Source: Gammaproteobacteria bacterium
GTDB lineage: Bacteria > Pseudomonadota > Gammaproteobacteria > Arenicellales > Spongiicolonaceae
Reading direction: 5' to 3'
Length of the DNA: 7,978 bases
Assembly: GCA_007570945.1 (NCBI GenBank)
Contig: RKSH01000187.1
Coordinates: 1 to 7,978, forward strand
Positions 1-6,258 of the stretch are shown in pieces. The translations under genes and the position numbers were made by a program. Position 1 is the first letter of the stretch. Every line of letters starts with the position of its first letter. The notes under the pieces were generated by a model that saw nothing but the letters and a program-made list of their open reading frames with translations, did no database searches and was not told the DNA's origin.

Positions 1-2
1 CC

Positions 3-89
3 ATGAGGCAGCCCCCGCATCGTCCCCTCATCCCCGCCGCCCGGCGCCGCCTCGGCCTGTTGCTGCGCCGCTTGGCGCGCTCTGTTTAA
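3..89 (+). other. Leucine-rich short reading frame upstream of leuA (leader peptide or end of an upstream gene)
   Basis: An open frame from the ATG at 3 to the TAA at 87-89 would encode 28 residues, MRQPPHRPLIPAARRRLGLL and then LRRLARSV. Six are leucine, and three are consecutive leucine codons (CTG TTG CTG) following LG. Leucine codon runs just before leuA recall the leader peptides of enteric leu operons. However, the frame has no visible stop before the ATG because the window starts there, so this could equally be the arginine-rich C-terminus of a preceding gene. The ribosome binding site, if any, lies outside the window. No U-tract terminator follows, so a classical attenuator is not supported. 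Confidence 0.25.
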
Positions 90-120
90 CACTCCCCTAC
101 TGCCCAACTTTTCCCGGCGC

Positions 121-139
121 GCGGTTTGAGAAAAACCGC
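121..139 (+). promoter_or_regulatory. Stem-loop in the leuA leader
   Basis: GCGGTTT (121-127) and AAACCGC (133-139) form a perfect 7-bp stem with a GAGAA loop, 20 nt before the leuA Shine-Dalgarno sequence (GGGAGG, 159-164). No run of T follows, so it is not a standard intrinsic terminator. It may be a leader structure of leuA or a 3'-end structure of an upstream transcript. The role is unknown. Confidence 0.3.
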
Positions 140-171
140 CGCCACCACTTGCAACAACGGGAGGCAACGCC

Positions 172-1713
172 ATGAGCGACCCACTGATTATTTTTGACAC
201 CACGCTGCGCGACGGCGAGCAGAGTCCCGGCGCGTCCATGACGCTGGAGGAAAAAATCCGCATCGCCCGCATGCTGGAAAAAATGCGCGTGGATGTGATT
301 GAGGCCGGCTTTCCCATCGCCAGCCCCGGCGATTTTGAGGCGGTGCGCGCGGTGGCCTCGGCGGTGAAGGACAGCGTGGTGTGCGGCCTGGCGCGCGCCA
401 ACCTCGCCGACATCGACCGCGCCGCCGAGGCCGTGGCACCGGCCAATGCCGCGCGCATCCACGTTTTCATCGCCACTTCACCCATCCACATGCGCGACAA
501 GTTGCGCATGCCGCCGGATGAGGTGCTGGCCGCCGCCACCGCCGCGGTCAAGCGCGCGCGCCACCACACCGACAACGTGGAGTTCTCGCCGGAGGACGCT
601 GGAAGATCGGAGCGCGACTTTTTGTGCCGCGTGCTGGAGGCCGCCATCAGGGCCGGCGCCGGCACCATCAACATCCCCGACACCGTCGGCTACACCATGC
701 CGGCGCAGTTCGGCAATTTGATTCAAGAGTTGCGCGAGCGGGTGCCAGGCGCCGACAAAGTCGTGTGGTCGGCGCACTGCCACGACGACCTGGGCGTGGC
801 CGTGGCCAACTCGCTGGCCGCGGTCACCGCCGGCGCGCGGCAGGTGGAGTGCACCATCAACGGCCTGGGTGAGCGCGCCGGCAACGCGTCGCTGGAGGAA
901 ATCGTCATGGCGGTGCGCACGCGCCGCGACTTTTTTCACTGCGACACGCGCATTGAAACCAGGCACATCGTCGCCGCCAGCCGCCTGGTGTCCACCATCA
1001 CCGGCTTTGCGGTGCAGCCCAACAAGGCCATCGTCGGCGCCAACGCTTTCGCCCACGAGGCCGGCATCCACCAGGACGGCGTGATTAAAAGCCGCGAGAC
1101 CTACGAAATCATGCGCGCCCAGGATGTGGGCTGGGACGCCAACCGCATGGTGCTCGGCAAGCACTCCGGCCGCAACGCCTTCGCCACGCGGTTGCGTGAA
1201 CTGGGCGTTGAGTTTGAGGATGACGGTGAACTCAATGAGGCATTCGCGCGGTTCAAAGAGTTGGCCGACAAGAAGCACGAAATCTTCGACGAGGATTTGC
1301 AGGCGCTGGTCAGCGAGGCTGACCACCGGGAGGACGAGAGGTTGCAACTGCTGTCCATGCAAGTGCAATCCTCAACCGAAGGCGCGCCGCTGGCAAAGGT
1401 GACGGTCACCGTCAACGGCGAGCGGCGCAGCCGCGAGGCTAGCGGCAACGGCCAGGTGGACGCCGTGTTCCGCGCCATCGCCGACATCGCCGGTTGCGAA
1501 TCCAGTCTGCAACTCTACTCGGTCAACGCGATTACCGGCGGCACCGACGCCCAGGGTGAAGTCACCGTGCGTCTGGAGCGGGGCGGCCGCATTGTCAACG
1601 GCCACGGCGCCGACACCGACATCGTCATCGCCTCGGCGCGCGCCTACCTGAACGCGGTGAACAAGTTGCTCAGTGCCCCGCGCCGCCATCCGCAAACCGG
1701 CGGCGCCATCTGA
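172..1713 (+). CDS. leuA: 2-isopropylmalate synthase
   Basis: Catalyses the first committed step of leucine biosynthesis in the cytoplasm, condensing acetyl-CoA with 2-oxoisovalerate to give 2-isopropylmalate. The 513 residues are close to the E. coli length. The N-terminal TIM-barrel opens with the signature DTTLRDGEQ (residues 9-17, with metal ligand D14). The second family signature region includes HCHDDLG (202-208, with metal-binding H202 and H204), followed by [13 protein letters not shown] (231-243). The linker domain carries HEAGIHQDG (295-303) and GKHSGRNAF (329-337). The C-terminal part from about residue 390 is the LeuA dimerisation/regulatory domain, which in this family binds leucine for feedback inhibition, so the enzyme looks full length and regulated. 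The start is chosen from GGGAGG 7 nt upstream and the alignment of the first signature. A uracil-DNA glycosylase gene follows after 6 bp, implying co-transcription. Confidence 0.97.
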   Translation: MSDPLIIFDTTLRDGEQSPGASMTLEEKIRIARMLEKMRVDVIEAGFPIASPGDFEAVRAVASAVKDSVVCGLARANLADIDRAAEAVAPANAARIHVFIATSPIHMRDKLRMPPDEVLAAATAAVKRARHHTDNVEFSPEDAGRSERDFLCRVLEAAIRAGAGTINIPDTVGYTMPAQFGNLIQELRERVPGADKVVWSAHCHDDLGVAVANSLAAVTAGARQVECTINGLGERAGNASLEEIVMAVRTRRDFFHCDTRIETRHIVAASRLVSTITGFAVQPNKAIVGANAFAHEAGIHQDGVIKSRETYEIMRAQDVGWDANRMVLGKHSGRNAFATRLRELGVEFEDDGELNEAFARFKELADKKHEIFDEDLQALVSEADHREDERLQLLSMQVQSSTEGAPLAKVTVTVNGERRSREASGNGQVDAVFRAIADIAGCESSLQLYSVNAITGGTDAQGEVTVRLERGGRIVNGHGADTDIVIASARAYLNAVNKLLSAPRRHPQTGGAI

Positions 1714-1719
1714 CAAGCC

Positions 1720-2496
1720 ATGACCACCGCCGCGCGCAAGAGCCGTTACCTGGCCGCCATGGGCATCCACCATTACGTCGCCCGCGGTACCGTTTCCGAC
1801 GTCGGTACCGTCCAGGCCGACCCCGGCACCGCCGATGCCACGGTCCAAACCACCGCCCCCGTCGACGAGCTCAGCGCGCTGGAGGTCACCGTCAGCGGTT
1901 GCCGCCGTTGCCCGCTGTGCGAGACGCGCCGGCAGACGGTGTTTGGCGTCGGCAACCCGGCCGCCGACTGCATGTTGGTGGGCGAGGCGCCCGGCGCCGA
2001 GGAGGACCGCCAGGGCAAACCGTTTGTGGGCCGCGCCGGGCAGTTGCTGGACGCCATGCTGTTTGCGGTGGGCATGAACCGCGACGAGGTGTACATCGCC
2101 AATGTGCTCAAATGCCGCCCGCCGCAAAACCGCGACCCGCAGGGCGAGGAAGTGACGCGTTGCGAACCCTACCTGCACCGGCAGGTGGACCTGGTGGCGC
2201 CCAAACTCATCGTTGCCATGGGCAGATTCGCCGCCCAGTCGCTATTGCGCACCACCGAGGCCATCAGCCGCCTGCGCGGCCGCGAGTTCACCTACCGCGA
2301 CACCGGCCTCCCGCTCATCGTCACCTACCATCCCGCTTACCTCCTGCGCAACCCGGCGGACAAAAGCAAGGCCTGGGATGACTTGCTGCTAATCAAAAGA
2401 AAGTTGGCGGAGGCGGGGGCGCCGGCTCCGCCCACAGCCTCGGCGTCACAACCGCCCGCCCTCAGCCGCCGGATTTGTCGCCGCCCGGCGGGATAA
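1720..2496 (+). CDS. Family 4 (type 4) uracil-DNA glycosylase, iron-sulfur
   Basis: Removes uracil arising from cytosine deamination or dUTP incorporation, starting base-excision repair. The 258-residue protein has the family 4 layout. A cysteine cluster CRRCPLC (C61, C64, C67) and a pair 16 residues apart (C132 and C148) match the four-cysteine [4Fe-4S] pattern of this family; one of the first three cysteines is extra. The uracil-pocket motif [20 protein letters not shown] spans 88-107, and the second active-site motif HPAYLLR is at 204-210. The N-terminal stretch (residues 9-15 RYLAAMG, then a variable linker to about 50) resembles proteobacterial members. The tail after residue 232 is low-complexity and overlaps rne. 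No strong Shine-Dalgarno is visible; translation is probably coupled to leuA, whose stop is 6 nt upstream. M14 is an alternative start. The substrate class is secure, but individual subfamily activities cannot be read from sequence. Confidence 0.93.
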   Translation: MTTAARKSRYLAAMGIHHYVARGTVSDVGTVQADPGTADATVQTTAPVDELSALEVTVSGCRRCPLCETRRQTVFGVGNPAADCMLVGEAPGAEEDRQGKPFVGRAGQLLDAMLFAVGMNRDEVYIANVLKCRPPQNRDPQGEEVTRCEPYLHRQVDLVAPKLIVAMGRFAAQSLLRTTEAISRLRGREFTYRDTGLPLIVTYHPAYLLRNPADKSKAWDDLLLIKRKLAEAGAPAPPTASASQPPALSRRICRRPAG

Positions 2497-4690
2497 AGTA
2501 GACGCCGTCCACGTATTTGATGCCCGCGGCCGGTTCTTTTTTTGCCGCCGGCGGTGAGGGTGGGGGCGCGCTTGGCGGCGGGGCGGCGGCGGGGTTTTGG
2601 GCGGCGTATCTGGCTTGCTGGGCGCCGCTGTCCTCGCGGCCGTTTTTGGCCGCCGCTGGCGGCGGTGAGGTGCTGTTGCCGCTGTTTCCACTGTTGCCGT
2701 CACGGCGGGCGCCACGGGCGGCGGTCGTGGCTGAGGGGTTGCGGCGTTGCGGGCGGCGGCCGCGTGAGGCGTTGGCGCCACCGGTTGCACCGCCGCCGGC
2801 GTGGGGTTTGCGCTCGCCCTGGGCATGTGGCGTGCGGCCGGTTGCGCGGCGGTTGCCGCCGCCGGCGCCGCCACCGTCACGGCGTGGCTGCTCGGTGCGG
2901 CGTCCACGGCCGCGAGCGGCATTTGCACCGCCGCGCCCGGCGCCCGGGCGTTTACTGCGGCGGCGGGCGGCGGCCGGTTTCGCCTTCTCGGCGCGGCCGA
3001 ACAATTTGCGCAACGCGCGCACCAACAGGCCCGGCTTGCGCGGCCGTTTGACCTTGGCCATGGCCGCCTCCACCTCTTGCAGTCCCACCGCCGCCTGCGC
3101 ACCGGCGGCCGGCGCCGGGCTGGCGGCGCGGCGCGGCTCAAACCGGCGGCCGGCATCGGCGGCGGTTTCGGACTCGGCCTTGAGTTGGTAACTCGGCACG
3201 TCGGTCACGGCCTCGCCGCCGTTGGCCAGCCGCTGCATTTGGAAGTCCGGCGTTTCCAAATCCGAATTCGGCACAATCACGATGCGCGTGCCGAGGCGGC
3301 TCTCAATGGCGCCGAGCTCGCCGCGTTTTTCGTTCAGCAGCAGCGTCGCCGTTTCCACCGGCAGGTGGACATGCACCGCGCGGGTGTTTTCCTTCATCGC
3401 CTCCTCCTCCAGCAAGCGCAGGATGTTGAGGCCGGAGGATGTCACCGTGCGAATCAAGCCATTGCCGTGGCATCTGGGGCAGGGCGCGTAGTTGGTTTCG
3501 CTGAGTGCCGAGCGCAGCCGCTGGCGCGACATTTCCAACAGGCCGAATTTGGAAATGCGCTCGGTCTGCACCCGCGCCCGGTCGGCGCGCAACGCCTCGC
3601 CCAGGCGGTTTTCCACCTGCCGCTGGTTGCGCTGGCTCATCATGTCGATGAAGTCAATGACGATGAGGCCGCCGATGTCGCGAATGCGCAGTTGGCGGGC
3701 GATTTCTTCTGCGGCTTCAATGTTGGTCTGCAGCGCGGTCTCTTCAATGCCGCCGGCCTTGGTGGCGCGCGCCGAGTTGACGTCGATGGTGACCACCGCC
3801 TCGGTGTGGTCGATGACCAGCGCGCCGCCGGAGGGCAGGCGGATGTTGCGCGAAAAGGCGGCCTCAATTTGGTGCTCAATTTGAAAGCGCGAGAACAGCG
3901 GCACCTGGGCGTCGTGCAGTTTAAGTTTGCGCAAACTGCCGGGCATCACCTGTTTCATGAAGCGCTCGGCGCGCTCAAACATGCGCGGCTCGTCCACCAG
4001 CACCTCGGCGATGTCGTCGCGCAAGTGGTCGCGGATGGCGCGCACCAACAGGTTGCTTTCCTGGTACACCAAGAACGGCGCCGGGCGGGCGGCGGCGGCT
4101 TCGCTGATGGTTTTCCACAGTTGCAGCAGGTAGTCGGTGTCGCCCTGCAACTCCTCGGCGCTTTTGCCGATGCCCTGGGTGCGCACAATCAATGCATGCT
4201 CGCGCGGCGCCTCCAGCGAGGACAGCGCGTCGCGCAAACCGGCGCGCTCCTCGCCCTCAATGCGCCGTGAGATGCCGCCGCCGTGGGGGTTGTCCGGCTT
4301 CAGCACCAAATAGCGGCCGGCCAGGCTGATGAAAGTGGTGAGGGCGGCGCCCTTGGTGCCGCGCTCGTCCTTTTCCACTTGCACCAGCATCTCGTCGCCT
4401 TCGCCAATCACGTCCTGCACCCGCACCTCGGCGAGGGGTTTGTCGGGCTGCTCGCGGAAAAATTTGCGCGAGATTTCCTTTAGCGGCAGAAAACCCTGCC
4501 TCGCCGAGCCGTATTCCACGAACACCGCCTCCAGACTCGGCTCAACGCGGGTGACCGCGGCTTTGTAAATGTTGCCTTTCTTGGGCCGCTGGGCGGTGGC
4601 CTCAATGTCCAGGTCCAGAAGTTTTTGCCCGTCCACCAGGGCCATGCGCAACTCTTCCGACTGAGTCGCATTAAACAGGATGCGTTTCAT
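2462..4690 (-). CDS. rne: Ribonuclease E
   Basis: Endonuclease that initiates mRNA decay and processes rRNA and tRNA precursors; it usually scaffolds the degradosome at the inner membrane. The start is the ATG at 4690, giving MKRILFNATQ as in E. coli MKRMLINATQ, with GGAG just upstream; a longer in-frame start at 4888 lacks homology. It encodes 742 residues. The S1 RNA-binding domain is about 38-120 and the 5'-sensor/RNase H-like parts follow. The DNase I-like catalytic domain has D303 (in TIDVNSARAT) and D346 (in IVIDFIDM), and the zinc-link CPRC has C404 and C407; all four match E. coli numbering. It is RNase E rather than RNase G because residues about 511-742 form an extra basic, Gly/Ala/Pro/Arg-rich disordered tail. 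Within that tail, 551-566 (GLLVRALRKLF core) resembles a membrane-anchoring amphipathic helix, and the end is [15 protein letters not shown]. The tail is much shorter than in E. coli (1061 residues in total). The gene converges on the glycosylase gene and diverges from rluC. Confidence 0.96.
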   Translation of the reverse strand: MKRILFNATQSEELRMALVDGQKLLDLDIEATAQRPKKGNIYKAAVTRVEPSLEAVFVEYGSARQGFLPLKEISRKFFREQPDKPLAEVRVQDVIGEGDEMLVQVEKDERGTKGAALTTFISLAGRYLVLKPDNPHGGGISRRIEGEERAGLRDALSSLEAPREHALIVRTQGIGKSAEELQGDTDYLLQLWKTISEAAAARPAPFLVYQESNLLVRAIRDHLRDDIAEVLVDEPRMFERAERFMKQVMPGSLRKLKLHDAQVPLFSRFQIEHQIEAAFSRNIRLPSGGALVIDHTEAVVTIDVNSARATKAGGIEETALQTNIEAAEEIARQLRIRDIGGLIVIDFIDMMSQRNQRQVENRLGEALRADRARVQTERISKFGLLEMSRQRLRSALSETNYAPCPRCHGNGLIRTVTSSGLNILRLLEEEAMKENTRAVHVHLPVETATLLLNEKRGELGAIESRLGTRIVIVPNSDLETPDFQMQRLANGGEAVTDVPSYQLKAESETAADAGRRFEPRRAASPAPAAGAQAAVGLQEVEAAMAKVKRPRKPGLLVRALRKLFGRAEKAKPAAARRRSKRPGAGRGGANAARGRGRRTEQPRRDGGGAGGGNRRATGRTPHAQGERKPHAGGGATGGANASRGRRPQRRNPSATTAARGARRDGNSGNSGNSTSPPPAAAKNGREDSGAQQARYAAQNPAAAPPPSAPPPSPPAAKKEPAAGIKYVDGVYFIPPGGDKSGG

Positions 4691-5107
4691 GTTGTCTCCG
4701 GTCCCCGCCGGCCGCGCATCGTGCGACGGTCGCCCGCCGCCGGCCGTGAATACCCGGCCCGCTGGCGGAAGTGTCCGGCGCGGCCGGCGCAAGTTGCGCC
4801 CGGCACCGCGCGGTCTTGCGGGTTTTGCGGGTGCAATTTCGACGTCACGTCTAACGTCAACGTCCAACGTCTGCACTATGCGGCGCAAAGCGCGCGGGCA
4901 AAACTCCGCGGTTCCTTTGAAACCATATCGTCGCCGTCGGCGACCTTTGGGGATGTTGTTTTTTTTTGCGCCCTACGATGCCGATGCGGCGGGTGAGGTG
5001 CGCTTAACCCTTGGCGGGCCGGCCGTTTTATGCAACGGGCGGCGCGCTTCTGATTCGTCGCCGGCGCGCTGGATAAAAACAAAACGCCGGCCAGCCGAAA
5101 ATCACTG
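4691..5107 (-). promoter_or_regulatory. Long structured 5' leader of rne
   Basis: From the predicted start near 5107, the rne mRNA would carry about 417 untranslated nucleotides. In E. coli the rne leader is also several hundred nucleotides and lets RNase E cleave its own message when in excess. Visible hairpins on the minus strand are: a perfect 7-bp stem 5085-5091/5060-5066 with an 18-nt U-rich loop; 5034-5038/5023-5027; a 6-bp stem 4944-4939/4935-4930; and a 6-bp stem with triloop at 4800-4786. A run of nine A lies at 4967-4959 and an ACGTC repeat cluster at 4871-4842. The Shine-Dalgarno is CCGGAG just before the ATG. The arrangement supports autoregulation by analogy only; I did not find a base-by-base match to the enteric element. 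Confidence 0.5.
4842..4871. repeat. Cluster of five ACGTC pentamers in the rne leader
   Basis: On the plus strand ACGTC occurs at 4842, 4847, 4854, 4860 and 4867. Three of these sit in AACGTC units spaced 6-7 bp apart. In the rne transcript this reads as GACGU repeats, about 150 to 180 nt before the start codon. It may be a slippage-derived short repeat or a binding array. The function is unknown. Confidence 0.5.
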
Positions 5108-5113
5108 CGCGCG

Positions 5114-5141
5114 AGTATACCACATCCGCCTTCGCCTACAA
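5114..5141 (-). promoter_or_regulatory. Probable sigma-70-type promoter of rne
   Basis: On the minus strand, TTGTAG (5141-5136) and TATACT (5119-5114) are separated by 16 bp, a reasonable -35/-10 pair; the -10 matches the consensus in five of six positions. Transcription would start near 5107. The element overlaps the rluC -10 on the opposite strand. Confidence 0.5.
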
Positions 5142-5142
5142 T
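5137..5142 (+). promoter_or_regulatory. Probable -10 element of rluC
   Basis: TACAAT lies 6 nt before the rluC ATG, so a start at the usual distance would fall on or next to the initiation codon and give a leaderless message. No convincing -35 is visible: the expected position (about 5114-5119) is occupied by the rne -10 read on the other strand. No Shine-Dalgarno precedes the ATG. Confidence 0.4.
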
Positions 5143-5148
5143 CGCCGC

Positions 5149-6108
5149 ATGTCCACCCGCCAAACCGCCGCCACGCTGCCCACCGCCGGCCACCACGGCC
5201 AGCGGCTGGACAATTTTCTGATTGGCCGCCTGCGCGATGTGCCCAAAAGCCGCGTCTACCGCCTCATCCGCACCGGCCAGGTGCGGGTCAACGGCGCCCG
5301 TTGCAAGCCCGAATACCGTCTTGCGCCCGGCGACCTGGTGCGCGTTCCGCCGCTGTGGCGCAAATCGCCGCCGGATGCCGCCCCAAAGCCGCCAACCCTG
5401 GATTTGCCGGTGCTGTTCGACGACGCCGACCTGCTGGCCCTGGACAAGCCGGCCGGGCTTGCGGTGCATGGCGGAAGCGGGGTGCGGTACGGCGTCATTG
5501 AGCGGTTGCGCGGCGGGGGCGGGGGCGGAAATGGTGGCGCCAGGGGTGAAAGTGGTGACACCGGGGGCCGAGGCGGTGGTTTGGACTCTGGAAATGACGG
5601 TGCCGGTGCGAATTTCCTTGAGCTCGCCCACCGGCTGGACCGGGAGACTTCCGGCTGCCTGCTGCTGGCGCGCAACCGGCCGGCGCTGTTGGCGTTGCAC
5701 CGCCAGTTTCGCGGCGAGGGCGGCGCTGCACCGGGCAAAATTTACACCGCGCTTTTGTGCGGAAAACTCGCCCGGCCGCAAACCATCACCGCCGCCGTCG
5801 CCGGCCGCGCCGCCCACAGCCGCCTGCGCCCGTTGCGCGACTGTGGCGGCTTCACCCTCGCCGAAATCCGCCTGTGCACCGGCCGCACCCACCAGGCGCG
5901 CGCCCACGCCGCCGCCGCCGGCCACCCCATCGCCGGCGACCGCCGCTACGGCGAACCCGAGTGCAACCGCCGCCTGCGCCGCGCCGGCCTGCGCCGCCTG
6001 TTCCTCCACGCCCGCCGCCTGCGCTTCACCCACCCCCGCACCGGCCGCGCCATCACCCTCGCCTCGCCGTTGCCGGCTGAATTGGGGGAGGTGTTGGGGC
6101 GGCTGTGA
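5149..6108 (+). CDS. rluC: 23S rRNA pseudouridine synthase, RluC type
   Basis: RluC isomerises uridines 955, 2504 and 2580 in E. coli 23S rRNA to pseudouridine; this protein probably does the same. The 319 residues start with an S4-like RNA-binding domain (about 17-70). Its VPKSRVYRLIRTGQVRVNG (31-49) and KPEYRLAPGD (53-62) match RluC closely. The catalytic domain has LDKPAGLAVHGGSG (98-111), the active-site motif HRLDRETSG with D164, and the late motif CTGRTHQARAH (243-253). FLELAHRLDRE matches RluC better than RluD. Position opposite rne reproduces the E. coli arrangement. Two oddities: a glycine-rich stretch of about 30 residues (122-153) is inserted before FLEL, and the segment between 190 and 235 is shorter than in E. 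coli. The ATG at 5149 has no ribosome binding site but gives the expected N-terminus. Confidence 0.92.
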   Translation: MSTRQTAATLPTAGHHGQRLDNFLIGRLRDVPKSRVYRLIRTGQVRVNGARCKPEYRLAPGDLVRVPPLWRKSPPDAAPKPPTLDLPVLFDDADLLALDKPAGLAVHGGSGVRYGVIERLRGGGGGGNGGARGESGDTGGRGGGLDSGNDGAGANFLELAHRLDRETSGCLLLARNRPALLALHRQFRGEGGAAPGKIYTALLCGKLARPQTITAAVAGRAAHSRLRPLRDCGGFTLAEIRLCTGRTHQARAHAAAAGHPIAGDRRYGEPECNRRLRRAGLRRLFLHARRLRFTHPRTGRAITLASPLPAELGEVLGRL

Positions 6109-6163
6109 GGGGGTCTTTTTCGCCGCGCTCTATGGCGGCGGTAAAAATAAATTTGCCAGGGAG

Positions 6164-6207
6164 ATGGCCGCGCAAACAAATCAGGCGCGCTTGCCATGCG
6201 TTTTTTT
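6164..6207 (+). terminator. Candidate intrinsic terminator after rluC
   Basis: ATGGC-CGCGC (6164-6173) pairs with GCGCG (6185-6189) and GCCAT (6193-6197), giving 10 bp with a 3-nt bulge and an 11-nt loop. GCG and then seven T (6201-6207) follow. It lies 56 bp after the rluC stop and before the oppositely oriented outer-membrane gene, where a terminator is expected. The 3-nt gap between stem and T-tract makes it less than ideal. Confidence 0.55.
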
Positions 6208-6211
6208 GATG

Positions 6212-6249
6212 CCGCCGCCCCGTCTGGAAAACCGGCGCCGGGGCGGCGG
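6212..6249 (-). other. GC-rich stem-loop just after the outer-membrane gene
   Basis: CCGCCGCCCC (6212-6221) and GGGGCGGCGG (6240-6249) are perfect 10-bp complements, with the palindrome CCGGCGCCGG in the intervening loop. It starts 9 bp beyond the stop codon of the minus-strand gene, a typical place for a terminator or 3'-protecting hairpin. In that direction it is followed by CATC and seven A rather than U, so it is not a standard intrinsic terminator. Confidence 0.35.
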
Positions 6250-6258
6250 GGGTGGGGG

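Noticed and set aside
2..175. Upstream gene in frame 2 ending in an ATGA overlap with leuA
   Set aside because: The frame is open to the window edge but its translation reads like non-coding sequence and crosses the leuA Shine-Dalgarno and the 121-139 hairpin. It cannot be excluded without upstream sequence.
2540..2800. GGC/GCG-rich repeat-like stretch as a possible repeat array
   Set aside because: It is the coding sequence of the Gly/Ala/Pro-rich RNase E tail; there is no regular unit or spacing.
2801..4270. Long plus-strand open frame opposite rne (489 codons)
   Set aside because: It is the reverse-strand shadow of the GC-rich rne gene; its translation has no recognisable domain, while the opposite strand encodes an intact RNase E.
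4691..4888. 66-residue N-terminal extension of RNase E from the ATG at 4888
   Set aside because: The ATG at 4690 matches the conserved RNase E N-terminus and has GGAG just upstream; the extension is Arg/Pro-rich noise within the leader.
4876..6033. Long minus-strand open frame opposite rluC and the rne leader (385 codons)
   Set aside because: It mirrors the RluC coding frame, has no recognisable motifs and runs through the rne promoter region; it is a high-GC artefact.
6116..6147. Stem CGCCGC/GCGGCG with flanking T5 and A5 after rluC
   Set aside because: The T-run precedes and the A-run follows the stem on the plus strand, the wrong order for an intrinsic terminator in that direction, and on the minus strand the stem is also followed by A.
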